The notes: generated by a model from the letters alone, not told the origin. A stretch of 64,000 nucleotides of DNA from Spirochaeta cellobiosiphila DSM 17781 (GCF_000426705.1 NZ_KE384556.1:428153-492152), one strand, 5' to 3'. Shown: positions 37,342 through 47,032, numbered from the stretch's first letter. Translations and numbers: made by a program.

Positions 37342-37909
37342 ACCCTTAACAATAAATCCCTATTCAAGACCAGGTCGAAAACTAATAAATGTAAAGAGTA
37401 TTGTAATGCACTGGACAGGAGTCCCTAATCAGCCTGCTGAAGAAGTATGGAATTGGTTCGAAATGAGAAAAGAAGGGAAACATGGCTATGGTTCAGCACA
37501 TTATATTATAGATCTAGATGGTAAAGTTATTGATTGCATCCCCAATGATGAGATGGCTTATCATTGTGGGGTTCCTGACTTTCAGGATATTCATAAAGAT
37601 CCTTTAAGTGGAAGGTTTTATACAAATTACGCAAGAGATATTTTTGGGATCTATGCAGAAGACTATAAACACAAAAGTCCTAATAATTGCACTATTGGGA
37701 TCGAAATGGTTGCCTACGATAAGGAGGGACATTTTCATTCTGCTACATTGAACGCAGCAAGTGAACTTGTTAGATCCCTATTAGATCAATATAAACTAGA
37801 TAAAAATACAAATGTCACTACTCATCATAACATAGTTGGTTGGAAGGATTGTCCAAGATTATGGACAAATAATCCACATGAATTTGAGAAGTTTAAACAA
37901 ACTCTTTAA
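37325..37909 (+). CDS. N-acetylmuramoyl-L-alanine amidase (Amidase_2/PGRP fold), no signal peptide
   Basis: A 194-residue zinc amidase that should cut the bond between MurNAc and the peptide stem. Zinc ligands are visible as His in IVMHWTG (about 29), His in VTTHHNIVGW (about 160) and Cys in KDCPRLW (about 170). The body reads YGSAHYIIDLDGKVIDCIPNDEMAYHCG, normal for the family. There is no signal peptide or wall-binding domain, as in phage endolysins, AmpD, or effectors delivered by other means. The frame is open further upstream, but the ATG at 37325 has AAGGAG eight bases before it. It overlaps the previous gene by 17 bases and is followed by a hairpin at 37923. Confidence 0.85.
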   Translation: MKLITKPLTINPYSRPGRKLINVKSIVMHWTGVPNQPAEEVWNWFEMRKEGKHGYGSAHYIIDLDGKVIDCIPNDEMAYHCGVPDFQDIHKDPLSGRFYTNYARDIFGIYAEDYKHKSPNNCTIGIEMVAYDKEGHFHSATLNAASELVRSLLDQYKLDKNTNVTTHHNIVGWKDCPRLWTNNPHEFEKFKQTL

Positions 37910-37922
37910 GATTCATATACAG

Positions 37923-37963
37923 AGCACAATAGAATAGCGTATCCTATACAGTTCTGTTGTGCT
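37923..37963 (+). terminator. hairpin after amidase gene
   Basis: AGCACAATAGAA pairs with TTCTGTTGTGCT (one mismatch) around a 17-base loop, 13 bases past the amidase stop codon. There is no T tract. Confidence 0.4.
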
Positions 37964-37986
37964 TATCATAGAAAAAGGGTTACAAA

Positions 37987-40900
37987 ATGTCATACAAAGG
38001 TATCAAATTACTCTCTCTGTTATTACTTTCTTTATTAGTAGGATGCCATAGTGGTTCAAAACAAATCCATATTGCTGTGGTCGGACCATTTGAAAAAGAT
38101 AAAGAAACTTTACAAGCCACATCCATCCGAAGGGGAGTAATGATGGCTTTAGAGGATTTAGAGGCCTCGGAATCAATTCCAAAAGATAAGTTTACCTTTG
38201 ATTTTATATCTGATCATGCAGACCCTGACCTAGCACAGAAAATAGCACATAACATTGGAGTTGAAGATTACTATGTAGCTGTTATAGGTCACTTTTTTAG
38301 TGGTCAAAGCTTAGCAGCTGCACCAGAATATGCCAAGTATAAAGTTCCTGCCATAACCCTAGGAGCAACGAATGACAGAATAACAGAGCATAATCCCTGG
38401 TACTTCCGCACTATATTCAATGACCAATTACAAGGGCAATATCTAGCCAACTATGTATGTGATATATTAGATGCCAGAGAAGTAATAATTATCTATGAGA
38501 ATGATCCATATGGGAATGGCTTAAAAGACGTCTTTTCAGAAACAGTAATAGATCTAGAACATGATGTATTTCCTATAGAAGTATCTCAAAAAGACCCAAC
38601 CAATATGGACAAAGTAATCGATGATATTGTCGCTCATCAATTTAATAATGAAACCAATGTAGAGAATCCGATCTTTATTGCAGCCCACAATGCACTTGGG
38701 GCCGCTTTGATCAAAGAAATACGGGACCGTAAAATAACAAATCCAATTATCGGCCCTGATTCCTTTGCTTCAAAACAATTCAGCCAAGGCTTTGCCAATT
38801 ATCCTAAAGAAAAAGAGGATCCCGGATATTACACCAGAAATATAATAGTATCATCTCCCTTTATCCTGGATATCGCAGGCAGTGAAGCACAGAAATTCAA
38901 TATGAATTATGAAGAAAAATATAAGCAAGATGCAGACTGGACAGCTGTATTAGGTTATGATACAGCGCAAATTCTACTACAGGGCATAAATAATCTATCA
39001 CAGAAAGAAGTTCCAGAATCAACGAGTTTATATAGATATGAGTTAAGAAAATATCTAGCAAATATTAACACACCGAATAAAAGTATTAGTGGTCTCATTG
39101 GTAATATCTATTTTGATTCAGAAGGAAACTCACAACGACCAGTCACTATTGGAACCTACAAAGGCTCTAACAGTGTTATCTCTGCTCTTAAACAATATAG
39201 TGAGATTGAAAATATAAGCAATCTGGAAGTGAACTCTGGTAATATTATAACTATCAATGGGGTTCAAATGTACAGAACAGACATTGTGTATGTAGGAGCA
39301 CAAGTCAATTCTATCAACAACCTCAATATGGACAGCCAATCTGCTGATTTAGATTTCTATATATGGTTTCGTAGTCAGAGAGAAATAAATATTAAAGATA
39401 TAGAATTCTTAAACAGTACAAGCCCCATTATATTACCAGAGAAGCCATTGGTTAACAAAAAAAATGGATTAATAGAATACCAACTATATCATATCAAGGG
39501 AAACTTCCGTCTCAACTTCTCCGCCAAAACTCCAGAGTTCCATAAACATATATTAGGGATATCAATTAAACATAAAAACCTTCCTAGAAATGTCTTAATT
39601 CTAGTTCCTGATATGTTAGGAGGATCAGCGACAACGAATACGATTGATAGTAATCAAGAAAAACTAATGTTGAGTCCTGAATATAGATTACGCATTGCTG
39701 GTTATGATACATATCAACATGACTATAATGAACCTACATATGGTGATCCAGATTATATGTCACCACCTACAATGTCCATTGGGTTTTCCTCCTTTAACTA
39801 TGAAGTATATCTAAAACAAATTGAACTACTTGAATCAATTCAAATCCCTAAAGAGATAAGAAAACAGCTCTTAATTATTTCCATATCAGTGATGTTTCTA
39901 TCTTATATCTTTGCTCAATTTCGCGGATTAAGGACTTATCACAGAACTTTTTGGGTTTTACAATTCTTCTCTACCATCATTGCACTATATTGCGGAAGAA
40001 CACCATTATTAAATATTTTTATTAAGTATGTTGGTGTTGAAACAACGGATATCCTTGACAAGATCTATAGTGCCTTTTTTGTCCTAATGCCGGCACATTT
40101 TCTAATTATGTTTTTTAACTATTTTATTTGGACACCTGTTGAAATCAAAAAAGGCAAACGGATTCCAGATCTGTTAAAGAAGATAATAGCTTTTGTTATT
40201 TATCTAATAGCTACATTTATCATATTTAAATTCATACTAAATAAGTCTATTAATAGCCTACTGGCGACTTCAGGAATTATTGCCATTACAGCAGGTTATG
40301 CTGTACGTGAAAATCTATCTAATATCTTATCAGGAATAGTAGTGGGAAGCGAAAAGAACTTTCATATTGGAGACTATGTCAGAATAGGATCGAAATATGA
40401 AGGGCAAGTGGTAGACATGAATTGGCGAACAGTAAGTATGCAGAATGAAAGTAATGATATTGTTTCAATACCCAATAACAAAGTAGCAGATATGGATATT
40501 ATAAACCTAAGTTCCATCGATAAACCAAAATCTGTAACTATTACAATCCAGATACACAGTCAATATGCGCCGCAGAGAGTTATAAAGATATTAAGAGATG
40601 CAGTTCTATCAACAAATTGTATTCTCTTCACACCTACACCAGACATATCCTTCAACAATGTCCTTGGAGCTTCATGTGAATATAATATCTGTTTTTACAT
40701 CAAGAACTATGTAGAAAAAAATACTGCTAAAGACAAAGTGTGGCAACGGATATGGATTCATCTATACTTTGCTGGTATTGGTCCCGCTTGGGATAACCAG
40801 GTTATGGATGCGAGTGTTATCTATATAAAAGACCGTCCATCCTTAATAATCAATCATATCCCCTACTTTAAAGCCCTAACACAAAAAGAAAAAGAGATGC

Positions 40901-41340
40901 TATCTTCAGAGGTAAGACTGGAAAGTTATTTAAGTGGGCAAGTTATCGTAACCCAAGGAGAAATCAAAAGAGACTTATACTTAATAGGGGAAGGAGTTGT
41001 ATCTATAACTCATAGAACAGACGAGGATCTAGACATCACCTTAGCTAGATATGGTGTGAGCGACATCTTTGGTGAATCAAGTCTGATGACAGGAAAAGAA
41101 CGCACAGCGAATGTAATAGCTTTAACTAATACAGTTGTTTTTAAAGTAGAAGAGAATACTCTTGTAAATATTCTTAATCAGAATAAAAACTTTTATGATA
41201 GTTTGAACAACTTACAACATACCCACCATCAAAATACGGGATTACAAGTTGATAAAGCAAAACAGGAAAGGATTATTAGGGACCGTACTTTTCTCGATAT
41301 AGTGAAGTTAAAATTCCGATACCTATTCCCTAAAAAATAG
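37987..41340 (+). CDS. fusion of periplasmic-binding receptor, MscS channel and cyclic-nucleotide-binding domain
   Basis: An 1,117-residue protein of unusual build. Residues 1-20 form a lipoprotein signal peptide with lipobox LVGC. Residues about 25-410 match branched-chain amino-acid/ANF-type receptor proteins (IHIAVVGPFEKD, AVIGHFFSGQSLAAAPEYAKYKVP, IYENDPYGNGLKDVF). A beta-rich stretch (about 415-620) of unknown kind follows. Residues about 625-760 contain four hydrophobic segments, then the MscS pore helix and domain (LLATSGIIAITAGYAVRENLSNIL, about 757-940), then a cAMP/cGMP-binding domain (about 970-1085; YLSGQVIVTQGEIKRDLYLIGEG, IFGESSLMTGKERTANVIAL). It should be an ion channel gated from outside by a small solute and from inside by a cyclic nucleotide; the gating claim is inference. 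Confidence 0.85.
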   Translation: MSYKGIKLLSLLLLSLLVGCHSGSKQIHIAVVGPFEKDKETLQATSIRRGVMMALEDLEASESIPKDKFTFDFISDHADPDLAQKIAHNIGVEDYYVAVIGHFFSGQSLAAAPEYAKYKVPAITLGATNDRITEHNPWYFRTIFNDQLQGQYLANYVCDILDAREVIIIYENDPYGNGLKDVFSETVIDLEHDVFPIEVSQKDPTNMDKVIDDIVAHQFNNETNVENPIFIAAHNALGAALIKEIRDRKITNPIIGPDSFASKQFSQGFANYPKEKEDPGYYTRNIIVSSPFILDIAGSEAQKFNMNYEEKYKQDADWTAVLGYDTAQILLQGINNLSQKEVPESTSLYRYELRKYLANINTPNKSISGLIGNIYFDSEGNSQRPVTIGTYKGSNSVISALKQYSEIENISNLEVNSGNIITINGVQMYRTDIVYVGAQVNSINNLNMDSQSADLDFYIWFRSQREINIKDIEFLNSTSPIILPEKPLVNKKNGLIEYQLYHIKGNFRLNFSAKTPEFHKHILGISIKHKNLPRNVLILVPDMLGGSATTNTIDSNQEKLMLSPEYRLRIAGYDTYQHDYNEPTYGDPDYMSPPTMSIGFSSFNYEVYLKQIELLESIQIPKEIRKQLLIISISVMFLSYIFAQFRGLRTYHRTFWVLQFFSTIIALYCGRTPLLNIFIKYVGVETTDILDKIYSAFFVLMPAHFLIMFFNYFIWTPVEIKKGKRIPDLLKKIIAFVIYLIATFIIFKFILNKSINSLLATSGIIAITAGYAVRENLSNILSGIVVGSEKNFHIGDYVRIGSKYEGQVVDMNWRTVSMQNESNDIVSIPNNKVADMDIINLSSIDKPKSVTITIQIHSQYAPQRVIKILRDAVLSTNCILFTPTPDISFNNVLGASCEYNICFYIKNYVEKNTAKDKVWQRIWIHLYFAGIGPAWDNQVMDASVIYIKDRPSLIINHIPYFKALTQKEKEMLSSEVRLESYLSGQVIVTQGEIKRDLYLIGEGVVSITHRTDEDLDITLARYGVSDIFGESSLMTGKERTANVIALTNTVVFKVEENTLVNILNQNKNFYDSLNNLQHTHHQNTGLQVDKAKQERIIRDRTFLDIVKLKFRYLFPKK

Positions 41341-41823
41341 CTCTCTGCTAATACTATATTTTAACAATCTCTTTCCTGTATTCAATCGAGACTTGATTGT
41401 CCCTATAGGGACATTGAGTTCCTCAGATATCTCTTTATATTTCATACTATAGAAAAAATAGTAAACAATCACTATACGGTATATCAAAGGCAACTCCCTG
41501 ATACATTTCCTAATCAGGGAAATCGTTTCGTCAGAGTTTACTTCATTATAGCGTAACATAATAATGCTATTATCATCCCAGTCCTGAAACTTTTTATATA
41601 TATCATAGCGTCTTTTTTTATAGTTAATACAATGATTTCTAGCGATGGAATAAACCCATGTTTTATATTTAGATCTGGATTCAAAACTATGTTTATTAAT
41701 TAAAACTTTTATAATAATCTCTTGGGCTAAGTCTTCCTTTGTACTGTCATCAAAATGAAAAGATCTAATTACCCAGTTAATATAATGATAGGTCTCTGTA
41801 ATATTAATTTCTTTGCTCATCAC
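41323..41823 (-). CDS. ECF-type RNA polymerase sigma factor
   Basis: A 166-residue sigma factor with region 2 (DDSTKEDLAQEIIIKVLINKHSFESRSKYKTWVYSIARNHCINYKKRRYD, about 25-75) and region 4 (ELPLIYRIVIVYYFFYSMKY, KEISEELNVPIGTIKSRLNT, about 110-155). No anti-sigma gene is adjacent. Its 3' end overlaps that of the receptor-channel gene convergently by 18 bases. It lies downstream of the split kinase/AraC gene in the same direction, 155 bases away, so it may belong to the same signalling island. Confidence 0.88.
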   Translation of the reverse strand: MMSKEINITETYHYINWVIRSFHFDDSTKEDLAQEIIIKVLINKHSFESRSKYKTWVYSIARNHCINYKKRRYDIYKKFQDWDDNSIIMLRYNEVNSDETISLIRKCIRELPLIYRIVIVYYFFYSMKYKEISEELNVPIGTIKSRLNTGKRLLKYSISRELFFRE

Positions 41824-41977
41824 TTTTTCCTCTTCTTAACTTGAGGTTAGCAAGATAAGAGAGAGGAAAATATCAATGGGATTTCAATCAACATTAAATT
41901 GAAACCAAAATTAACAACAAAAAAACAGCTCTTTTATTTGTCCTATCAATGATGAATCATATATTAGTAAAATTGAA

Positions 41978-42691
41978 TCACTTAACCTGTTTAAACTGAG
42001 AGGGCAATACACCATACTTATTTTTAAAACACTTTGTAAAATAAGCAGAAGAAGAGAACCCCACTTTATATGCAATCTCAGTTATATTACAATCACCAAT
42101 ATTTTGTAACATTTCCATAGCACGTCTAAGACGATAAGACTGAATATATTGCTGTGAAGATAGACCTGATAACTTTAAAATCTTACGGTTAAGTGTAGAT
42201 CGACTATACCCCAAATCATGACATATAGTATCTATTGATAGTAGAGGATTAGACAAATCCAATTCTATTAAATTATCTATCTCATTTAAGACTTTACTTC
42301 TAGTAATATTCATTTTATTTAGTTGTGTCTTATATCTTAGGTGTATATTAATTCGGGTCAATAAAGTGCTAGTATCAATAGGTTTTACAATGTAATCATC
42401 AATATATTTAAATATTTCTTCATTTGATAATCCTTTAATAGGAATATCAGACAATACAATTATAGGAATATAACTGTCTTCTTTGCTATGACGTAATGAT
42501 TCTAAAAAAACTAATAATTCTTCTATAGGTTGTGTTATTTCAGTTAGGATTAAATCAGGATGCTCTAAATGACAGTTTTCAATACAATTGTTTACAGAAT
42601 CTGAAATGATAAGACTATAATTCTTTGATAATATAATAGACAAAAAGTCAACATAATCCTGTTTATCATCACAGATAAGAATTTTTTTTTA
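41978..42691 (-). pseudogene. receiver-AraC half of a split hybrid regulator
   Basis: The downstream part of what looks like one hybrid protein. In this frame, open from the A9 run, the sequence starts KKILICDDKQDYVDFLSII, the usual first strand of a receiver domain, then DLILTEITQPIEELLVFLESLR, then a linker and an AraC-type double helix-turn-helix (LSIDTICHDLGYSRSTLNRKIL and CNITEIAYKVGFSSSAYFTKCFKNKYGVLPSQF). The phosphoacceptor Asp is replaced by Glu (LTEI). No ATG lies in frame before TTG at 42643, which would cut off the first strand, so it is either joined to the kinase by a frameshift at the A9 run or expressed poorly on its own. I label it split/pseudogene with that reservation. Confidence 0.7.
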
Positions 42692-44097
42692 CTTATATTG
42701 TACGTTTTCTTGTATACATAATCATACTGATCATTCTTATTAGGCTTATCAATTTTTATATTGCTCATCGGGAAACCAAGTCTATAAATCATCCCCTTTC
42801 TATTATCAATACTAGAAGGATATAAAATATTTAAAGTTCCTTTGTGTAGAGCCACTAACTCTCTCGAGTATACAATAGACACACCAGAACCATATGGTAA
42901 GAGATTAGCATGATAGTGTTCATTATATATTATTCCATTATCACCAACAGAATCACGTTTCATACTAGCTCCATTATCCACTATACAGATTTGAACACGA
43001 TTAGGAAAAAGCTCTTCTACTGTAATAGAGATAAGACCCAAGGGGGGTGTATGTTTAATGGAATTTGAAATGATATTCACTAGTATTTCACGCATTCGAT
43101 CTAGATCGAAATCAAAGACTATATTCTTTTTGGGCTTTTCAAAATGAATAGCGATGCTATTTATCACCAATATATTATGAAAGCCATCAATGACACTTTG
43201 AATAACAATAGCAATATCCCAATTGCTAATATTTAATTTTATTGGTGTATGAGATAACTGTGCCAGAACAGATACTTGATTAACAAGATCAGCCAATCTT
43301 CTTGACCCATTCACTATGGGTCTTATAGATATGTCATGACTGGATAAGGTACGAACACTTTCCATAATCATTTCTAAAGGGCTACGCATTTCATTAGTTA
43401 TTGCTATTTGTAACTTCCACATATCTAAAAGAAAGTAGCTATCTTTAAATACAGCTTTTAATTTTTTAATAAACAAAAGAACGAAAAATACAAGGAAAAG
43501 TATCAATAAAGGAATTTTCTTAGAAATGGGAAAAAGTAAGCAAACGAAACCATACAAACCAAGAAAGACAAAATTTCCTAGGGCAATATATTTATTAATT
43601 TTTTCTACTTTATGATGATAGTTACGGATTAAAAGACTTATATAGTACATGTAAAAAAAAAGAAAGATTAACTTAGAGACAATGTATGGTTTATTAAAAA
43701 TAAATAAACTCACCCCTTCACAAATCGCTATTAGAAAAAATAAAGAAAAGGGTATACAATTGGGAATCCTGGATAAGATATCTATGCCTAGATTGTCTAT
43801 TATTATTAAATAATAACTAATTAAAATGACCAAACTCAGAGAAACACCTAAGAACCGCCACTGAATAAGTATGGATTCATACAACAGTAAATAAATCCCT
43901 ACAGTAGACAGAAAAACATTTGAGATTAAAAAACTATTGACTCTAAAGTGAAAATAGAGAGTTAAACTATACAAGCTCAGTAAAAACATAGCTCCTGAAA
44001 TAACTCCTATCATATAATGGAAATTAACTAGTCCTAAAGAATAAGCATAGACAAGAACTGTGGTAAAAAATGACAAGAAAAACATAGTTCTCTTCAT
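42592..44097 (-). CDS. membrane histidine-kinase half of a split hybrid regulator, phosphoacceptor lost
   Basis: A 501-residue protein: about seven hydrophobic segments in residues 1-215, a HisKA-like helix and a HATPase domain (about 335-450; MREILVNIISNSIKHTP, LPYGSGVSIVYSRELVALHKG). The dimerisation motif reads AITNEMRSPLEMI, so the phosphoacceptor His is Asn, and the G1 box is VDNGASM rather than DxGxG. The last 34 residues (after YNISKKK) have no kinase similarity; shifting -1 at AGT AAA AAA AAA TTC (A9, 42682-42690) leads straight into a receiver-AraC protein. Fused, it would be about 705 residues, the layout of hybrid one-protein two-component systems. Divergent from a membrane LuxR regulator. 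Confidence 0.75.
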   Translation of the reverse strand: MKRTMFFLSFFTTVLVYAYSLGLVNFHYMIGVISGAMFLLSLYSLTLYFHFRVNSFLISNVFLSTVGIYLLLYESILIQWRFLGVSLSLVILISYYLIIIDNLGIDILSRIPNCIPFSLFFLIAICEGVSLFIFNKPYIVSKLIFLFFYMYYISLLIRNYHHKVEKINKYIALGNFVFLGLYGFVCLLFPISKKIPLLILFLVFFVLLFIKKLKAVFKDSYFLLDMWKLQIAITNEMRSPLEMIMESVRTLSSHDISIRPIVNGSRRLADLVNQVSVLAQLSHTPIKLNISNWDIAIVIQSVIDGFHNILVINSIAIHFEKPKKNIVFDFDLDRMREILVNIISNSIKHTPPLGLISITVEELFPNRVQICIVDNGASMKRDSVGDNGIIYNEHYHANLLPYGSGVSIVYSRELVALHKGTLNILYPSSIDNRKGMIYRLGFPMSNIKIDKPNKNDQYDYVYKKTYNISKKKFLSVMINRIMLTFCLLYYQRIIVLSFQIL

Positions 44098-44247
44098 GTA
44101 GTACTCCTTTTTTATTAATTTGTTGCTATATTTTGCTTTATTTGCTTTGTATAACTATACAATTCTTTAGACCCAGTTAGTTTGTCTTTGTTCTCAAATA
44201 GAAAAGATATTTAGACTTTTTTGCAATAATACTATACTAATACTGTC

Positions 44248-45105
44248 ATGCAATTATTAGATTTAATACTTCAAATCATCTCTTTATCCACAGGGATAGG
44301 GGCTCTAATAACTTTAATCAGTATTTATATACATCAGAAAAGAGCTACTAAGATTAAGTGGGCCTTACTACTGTTATTTTCTAGTACATTGAATTATTTG
44401 ACAGGTATCATCTTATTTCTTACCAAAGATAGTCTTGATATTTCTCATATTGCTCTAATACAAATGATAACAGGGTTGTTCTGCTTCTTTAGCGCCCTTA
44501 GATTTATCGATATATTAGATCAGCACAAATATCCCTTTATCCAAAAAATAAGTAACTATTTATTTTTTTTAATTGTCATCTTAAATCTACTGCAATATAT
44601 ATCCTATTCCAGTTTGTCAGTTCTCAATTTAACAATGGAAAGTCTCTTTATGTTATGCCTATGGATTAACCTTCTCACAGTACAAACTTCTAGAACTTTT
44701 ATAAATCGAATCAAATACACTGGGTTATGGGGTTTTGCAATAATTATTCCTAGCTACAGACTTCAACAACTATTTGATCCCATCCCCCTCCATGTAATGG
44801 ATGCTATTATCTATTCCTTCTTGACCATGTCTGCCCTATCCTTTTCTCTCATATATCTCTTTTCAAAGCGCACTAACAATGTCGAAAAGTTATCAACCAG
44901 CGATATAATTCTTAGATTTGGATTGACGGAAAGGGAAGGAGAAATTTTTGATTTGCTGGTTGAATCTTATTCTTATAAAGATATATGTAAACAACTTAAC
45001 ATCAGCTTAGCCACTGTAAAAACACATGTATCACATCTCTATCAAAAGACAAATGTAAATAATAAATCAGAACTTAAGTATCTTCTCACTCCAAGGTCTA
45101 ACTAA
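44248..45105 (+). CDS. membrane-bound LuxR-type regulator (7TM-HTH)
   Basis: A 285-residue protein: about seven hydrophobic segments in residues 1-215 (LDLILQIISLSTGIGALITLISIYI at the start) and a C-terminal LuxR helix-turn-helix (about 220-280; FGLTEREGEIFDLLVESYSYKDICKQLNISLATVKTHVSHLYQKT). It should be a one-component regulator that reads a membrane signal and binds DNA from the membrane. It is divergent from the kinase half of the split hybrid regulator across 150 bases, so they may cross-regulate. The loops are short, so no periplasmic ligand domain is present. Confidence 0.85.
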   Translation: MQLLDLILQIISLSTGIGALITLISIYIHQKRATKIKWALLLLFSSTLNYLTGIILFLTKDSLDISHIALIQMITGLFCFFSALRFIDILDQHKYPFIQKISNYLFFLIVILNLLQYISYSSLSVLNLTMESLFMLCLWINLLTVQTSRTFINRIKYTGLWGFAIIIPSYRLQQLFDPIPLHVMDAIIYSFLTMSALSFSLIYLFSKRTNNVEKLSTSDIILRFGLTEREGEIFDLLVESYSYKDICKQLNISLATVKTHVSHLYQKTNVNNKSELKYLLTPRSN

Positions 45106-45150
45106 GTCTTCACTTCTGGGAACTATTTTCTTATTCCAGTAAGACCCCTT

Positions 45151-45549
45151 TTATGGAAGTTCCTCATAATGAGGTGCTTTATACAAATCAGTATCCCATT
45201 TAGCTTTTTCATTCAAATATATATGTCCGGTTGGTTCGATATTAATATCGGTATCCAAACTACCAGCAGGAACCATAACCAAGGCCCCCCCCTGTTGTAG
45301 ATTAGGTAAGGCAGAACTACAGTTAGGGCAAAAGCTCTTTATATGTCCAGAATTATTATGATCATAGGATTTTACCTCATCCGCTCCCTTTAACCAGGTT
45401 AAAGTAGCTTCATGAGAGAATAAATTAGCAGCATGCGCAGACCCTGTATCTTTGCGACAGGATTTACAGTGACATAAAAAAAAGGCTTCAAATTCTCCTT
45501 CAACTTCATACTGAATACGCCCACAAAGACATGAACCACGATGAGTCAT
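45151..45549 (-). CDS. GFA/CENP-V family zinc protein
   Basis: A 132-residue protein of the glutathione-dependent formaldehyde-activating (Gfa/Mss4-like) fold. The cysteine motifs are GSCLCG near the N-terminus, CHCKSCRKDTGS (about 30-42) and FCPNCSSAL (about 80-90). Most members have no proven activity. The frame is open from a TTG at 45561, but the ATG at 45549 has GGAGG five bases upstream. It is convergent with the LuxR gene and lies downstream of the chemotaxis receptor in the same direction. Confidence 0.88.
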   Translation of the reverse strand: MTHRGSCLCGRIQYEVEGEFEAFFLCHCKSCRKDTGSAHAANLFSHEATLTWLKGADEVKSYDHNNSGHIKSFCPNCSSALPNLQQGGALVMVPAGSLDTDINIEPTGHIYLNEKAKWDTDLYKAPHYEELP

Positions 45550-45625
45550 TACTACCTCCAAGGATTTCTAAGATAAGGTATATTAGTATATCTAAAATCA
45601 TATTATCAATTAAGTTTTTTAGGAA

Positions 45626-47032
45626 TTATTCTTTTATGAAAAAGAATGATATAATTTCGTTCAGTTCATTAACCTCTTCCATCAATGATCCTGAATTCAT
45701 AGTAACTCTGTCAGCTTCATTAGCAAACCCCTGGGCAACTTCAGACAACTCTAATATTGCCTTGGAAACCTCATTACTGGAAGCTTTTTGTTCTATTCCA
45801 GAATCATTGATTGCCTTAACCAAATCACTTGTCTCTTTTATATCAGGTAGTAAATCAGACAGCATAACACCAGCTTTTTCTGCTTCTTCCATGGTATGTA
45901 TACTAAGTTGTGTTATTTCTGAAGCAGATCTTTGACTTCTCTCTGCCAATTTTCTGATTTCAGCAGCAACTACAGCAAAACCTTTGCCACTGTTTCCTGC
46001 TCGCGCGGCCTCTATGGCCGCATTCAAGGCTAATAAATTTGTGTTTCTTGCAATCTCTTCAATGATCTCAATTTTTGTAGAAATTTTCTTAACTGCAGAA
46101 ATGGCATTTTGTGTTATGGTGCCACTTTTGTCGGCCTTTTGTGAAGCTCTTTTTGCTATCTGGTCTGTCTGCTCTGCATTGAGAGAGTTTGAAGTGATCT
46201 TTTCCAGAATAAGCTCCATGGAAGCAGAAACCTGCTCTGAGATAGAGGCCTGTTTGACCGCTCCTTCTGTAAGAGTCTGACTAGTGTGATTAAGGGTCTT
46301 ACTAGTTGTGTCGATATGGGATGTTGCTTTTTTTACACTCAGAACAATATCCCTAATGGAATCAATCATAGTACTTGCACTATGAGATAAAAGGCCGATT
46401 TCATCCTTTCTTGTCAGTAATTTTTTAATCTCATCATTTTCGGAGATATTCCCTTGTGATATTTTATCAACACCCATGGTAATAACCTGCAAAGGACCCA
46501 GCATAATATTCATTATGACTAAAGTAAGAATAGTAAGAGAACCGATGACTCCAATCGTTTCAAATATATTTGTAAAGAGCACAGACATTCGTTTCTGTTT
46601 AATGACGTTATCATTATATAATATGGTTAGAGTGCCCAGCTTTTCATCCCCAAGAATTAGTTCTGATTCACGTAGTTCATAGACGTTCTGTCGCATACTT
46701 TCATATTCTTCTTTATCAGAAAGTTCAACGACCTCCCCATTATTATCTAGTTTCCATCCACGGATATCTCCCCTTATATTGATATAGTAAATCGCTGTTA
46801 CCTCTTCATCATTGAGGCCTAGCTTGAATAAATCATAAGCTGTTTCCAATTCAAAATTGTATATAGGAGTAAGTGAGGACTGTGCCATCTGGGCAATATT
46901 GTAGTTGATTTTCTTTTCAAAATCCTTAATCACCTCGCTATTCTGATAACGTATATTATAAAAACCTATTATAACCATGATAATGAAGATCACAGAACTC
47001 AAGATCAAGGTTATCTTTCCACTTAATTTCAT
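45626..47032 (-). CDS. methyl-accepting chemotaxis protein with periplasmic domain
   Basis: A 468-residue chemotaxis receptor: TM1 (about 5-27), a small periplasmic domain of about 135 residues ([29 protein letters not shown]), TM2 (about 165-185), HAMP (about 185-240, [17 protein letters not shown]) and a cytosolic signalling coil with the tip [20 protein letters not shown] followed by [17 protein letters not shown] (about 325-370). It is divergent from a gene for a solute-binding protein of the SBP_bac_3 type, and may take its signal from that protein; this is inference from position. Confidence 0.92.
   Translation of the reverse strand: MKLSGKITLILSSVIFIIMVIIGFYNIRYQNSEVIKDFEKKINYNIAQMAQSSLTPIYNFELETAYDLFKLGLNDEEVTAIYYINIRGDIRGWKLDNNGEVVELSDKEEYESMRQNVYELRESELILGDEKLGTLTILYNDNVIKQKRMSVLFTNIFETIGVIGSLTILTLVIMNIMLGPLQVITMGVDKISQGNISENDEIKKLLTRKDEIGLLSHSASTMIDSIRDIVLSVKKATSHIDTTSKTLNHTSQTLTEGAVKQASISEQVSASMELILEKITSNSLNAEQTDQIAKRASQKADKSGTITQNAISAVKKISTKIEIIEEIARNTNLLALNAAIEAARAGNSGKGFAVVAAEIRKLAERSQRSASEITQLSIHTMEEAEKAGVMLSDLLPDIKETSDLVKAINDSGIEQKASSNEVSKAILELSEVAQGFANEADRVTMNSGSLMEEVNELNEIISFFFIKE

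Noticed and set aside
34053..37909. DUF2589 cluster as a known defence system
   Set aside because: No nuclease, reverse transcriptase, toxin or nucleotide-sensing gene accompanies it in this cluster, so the label would be unsupported.
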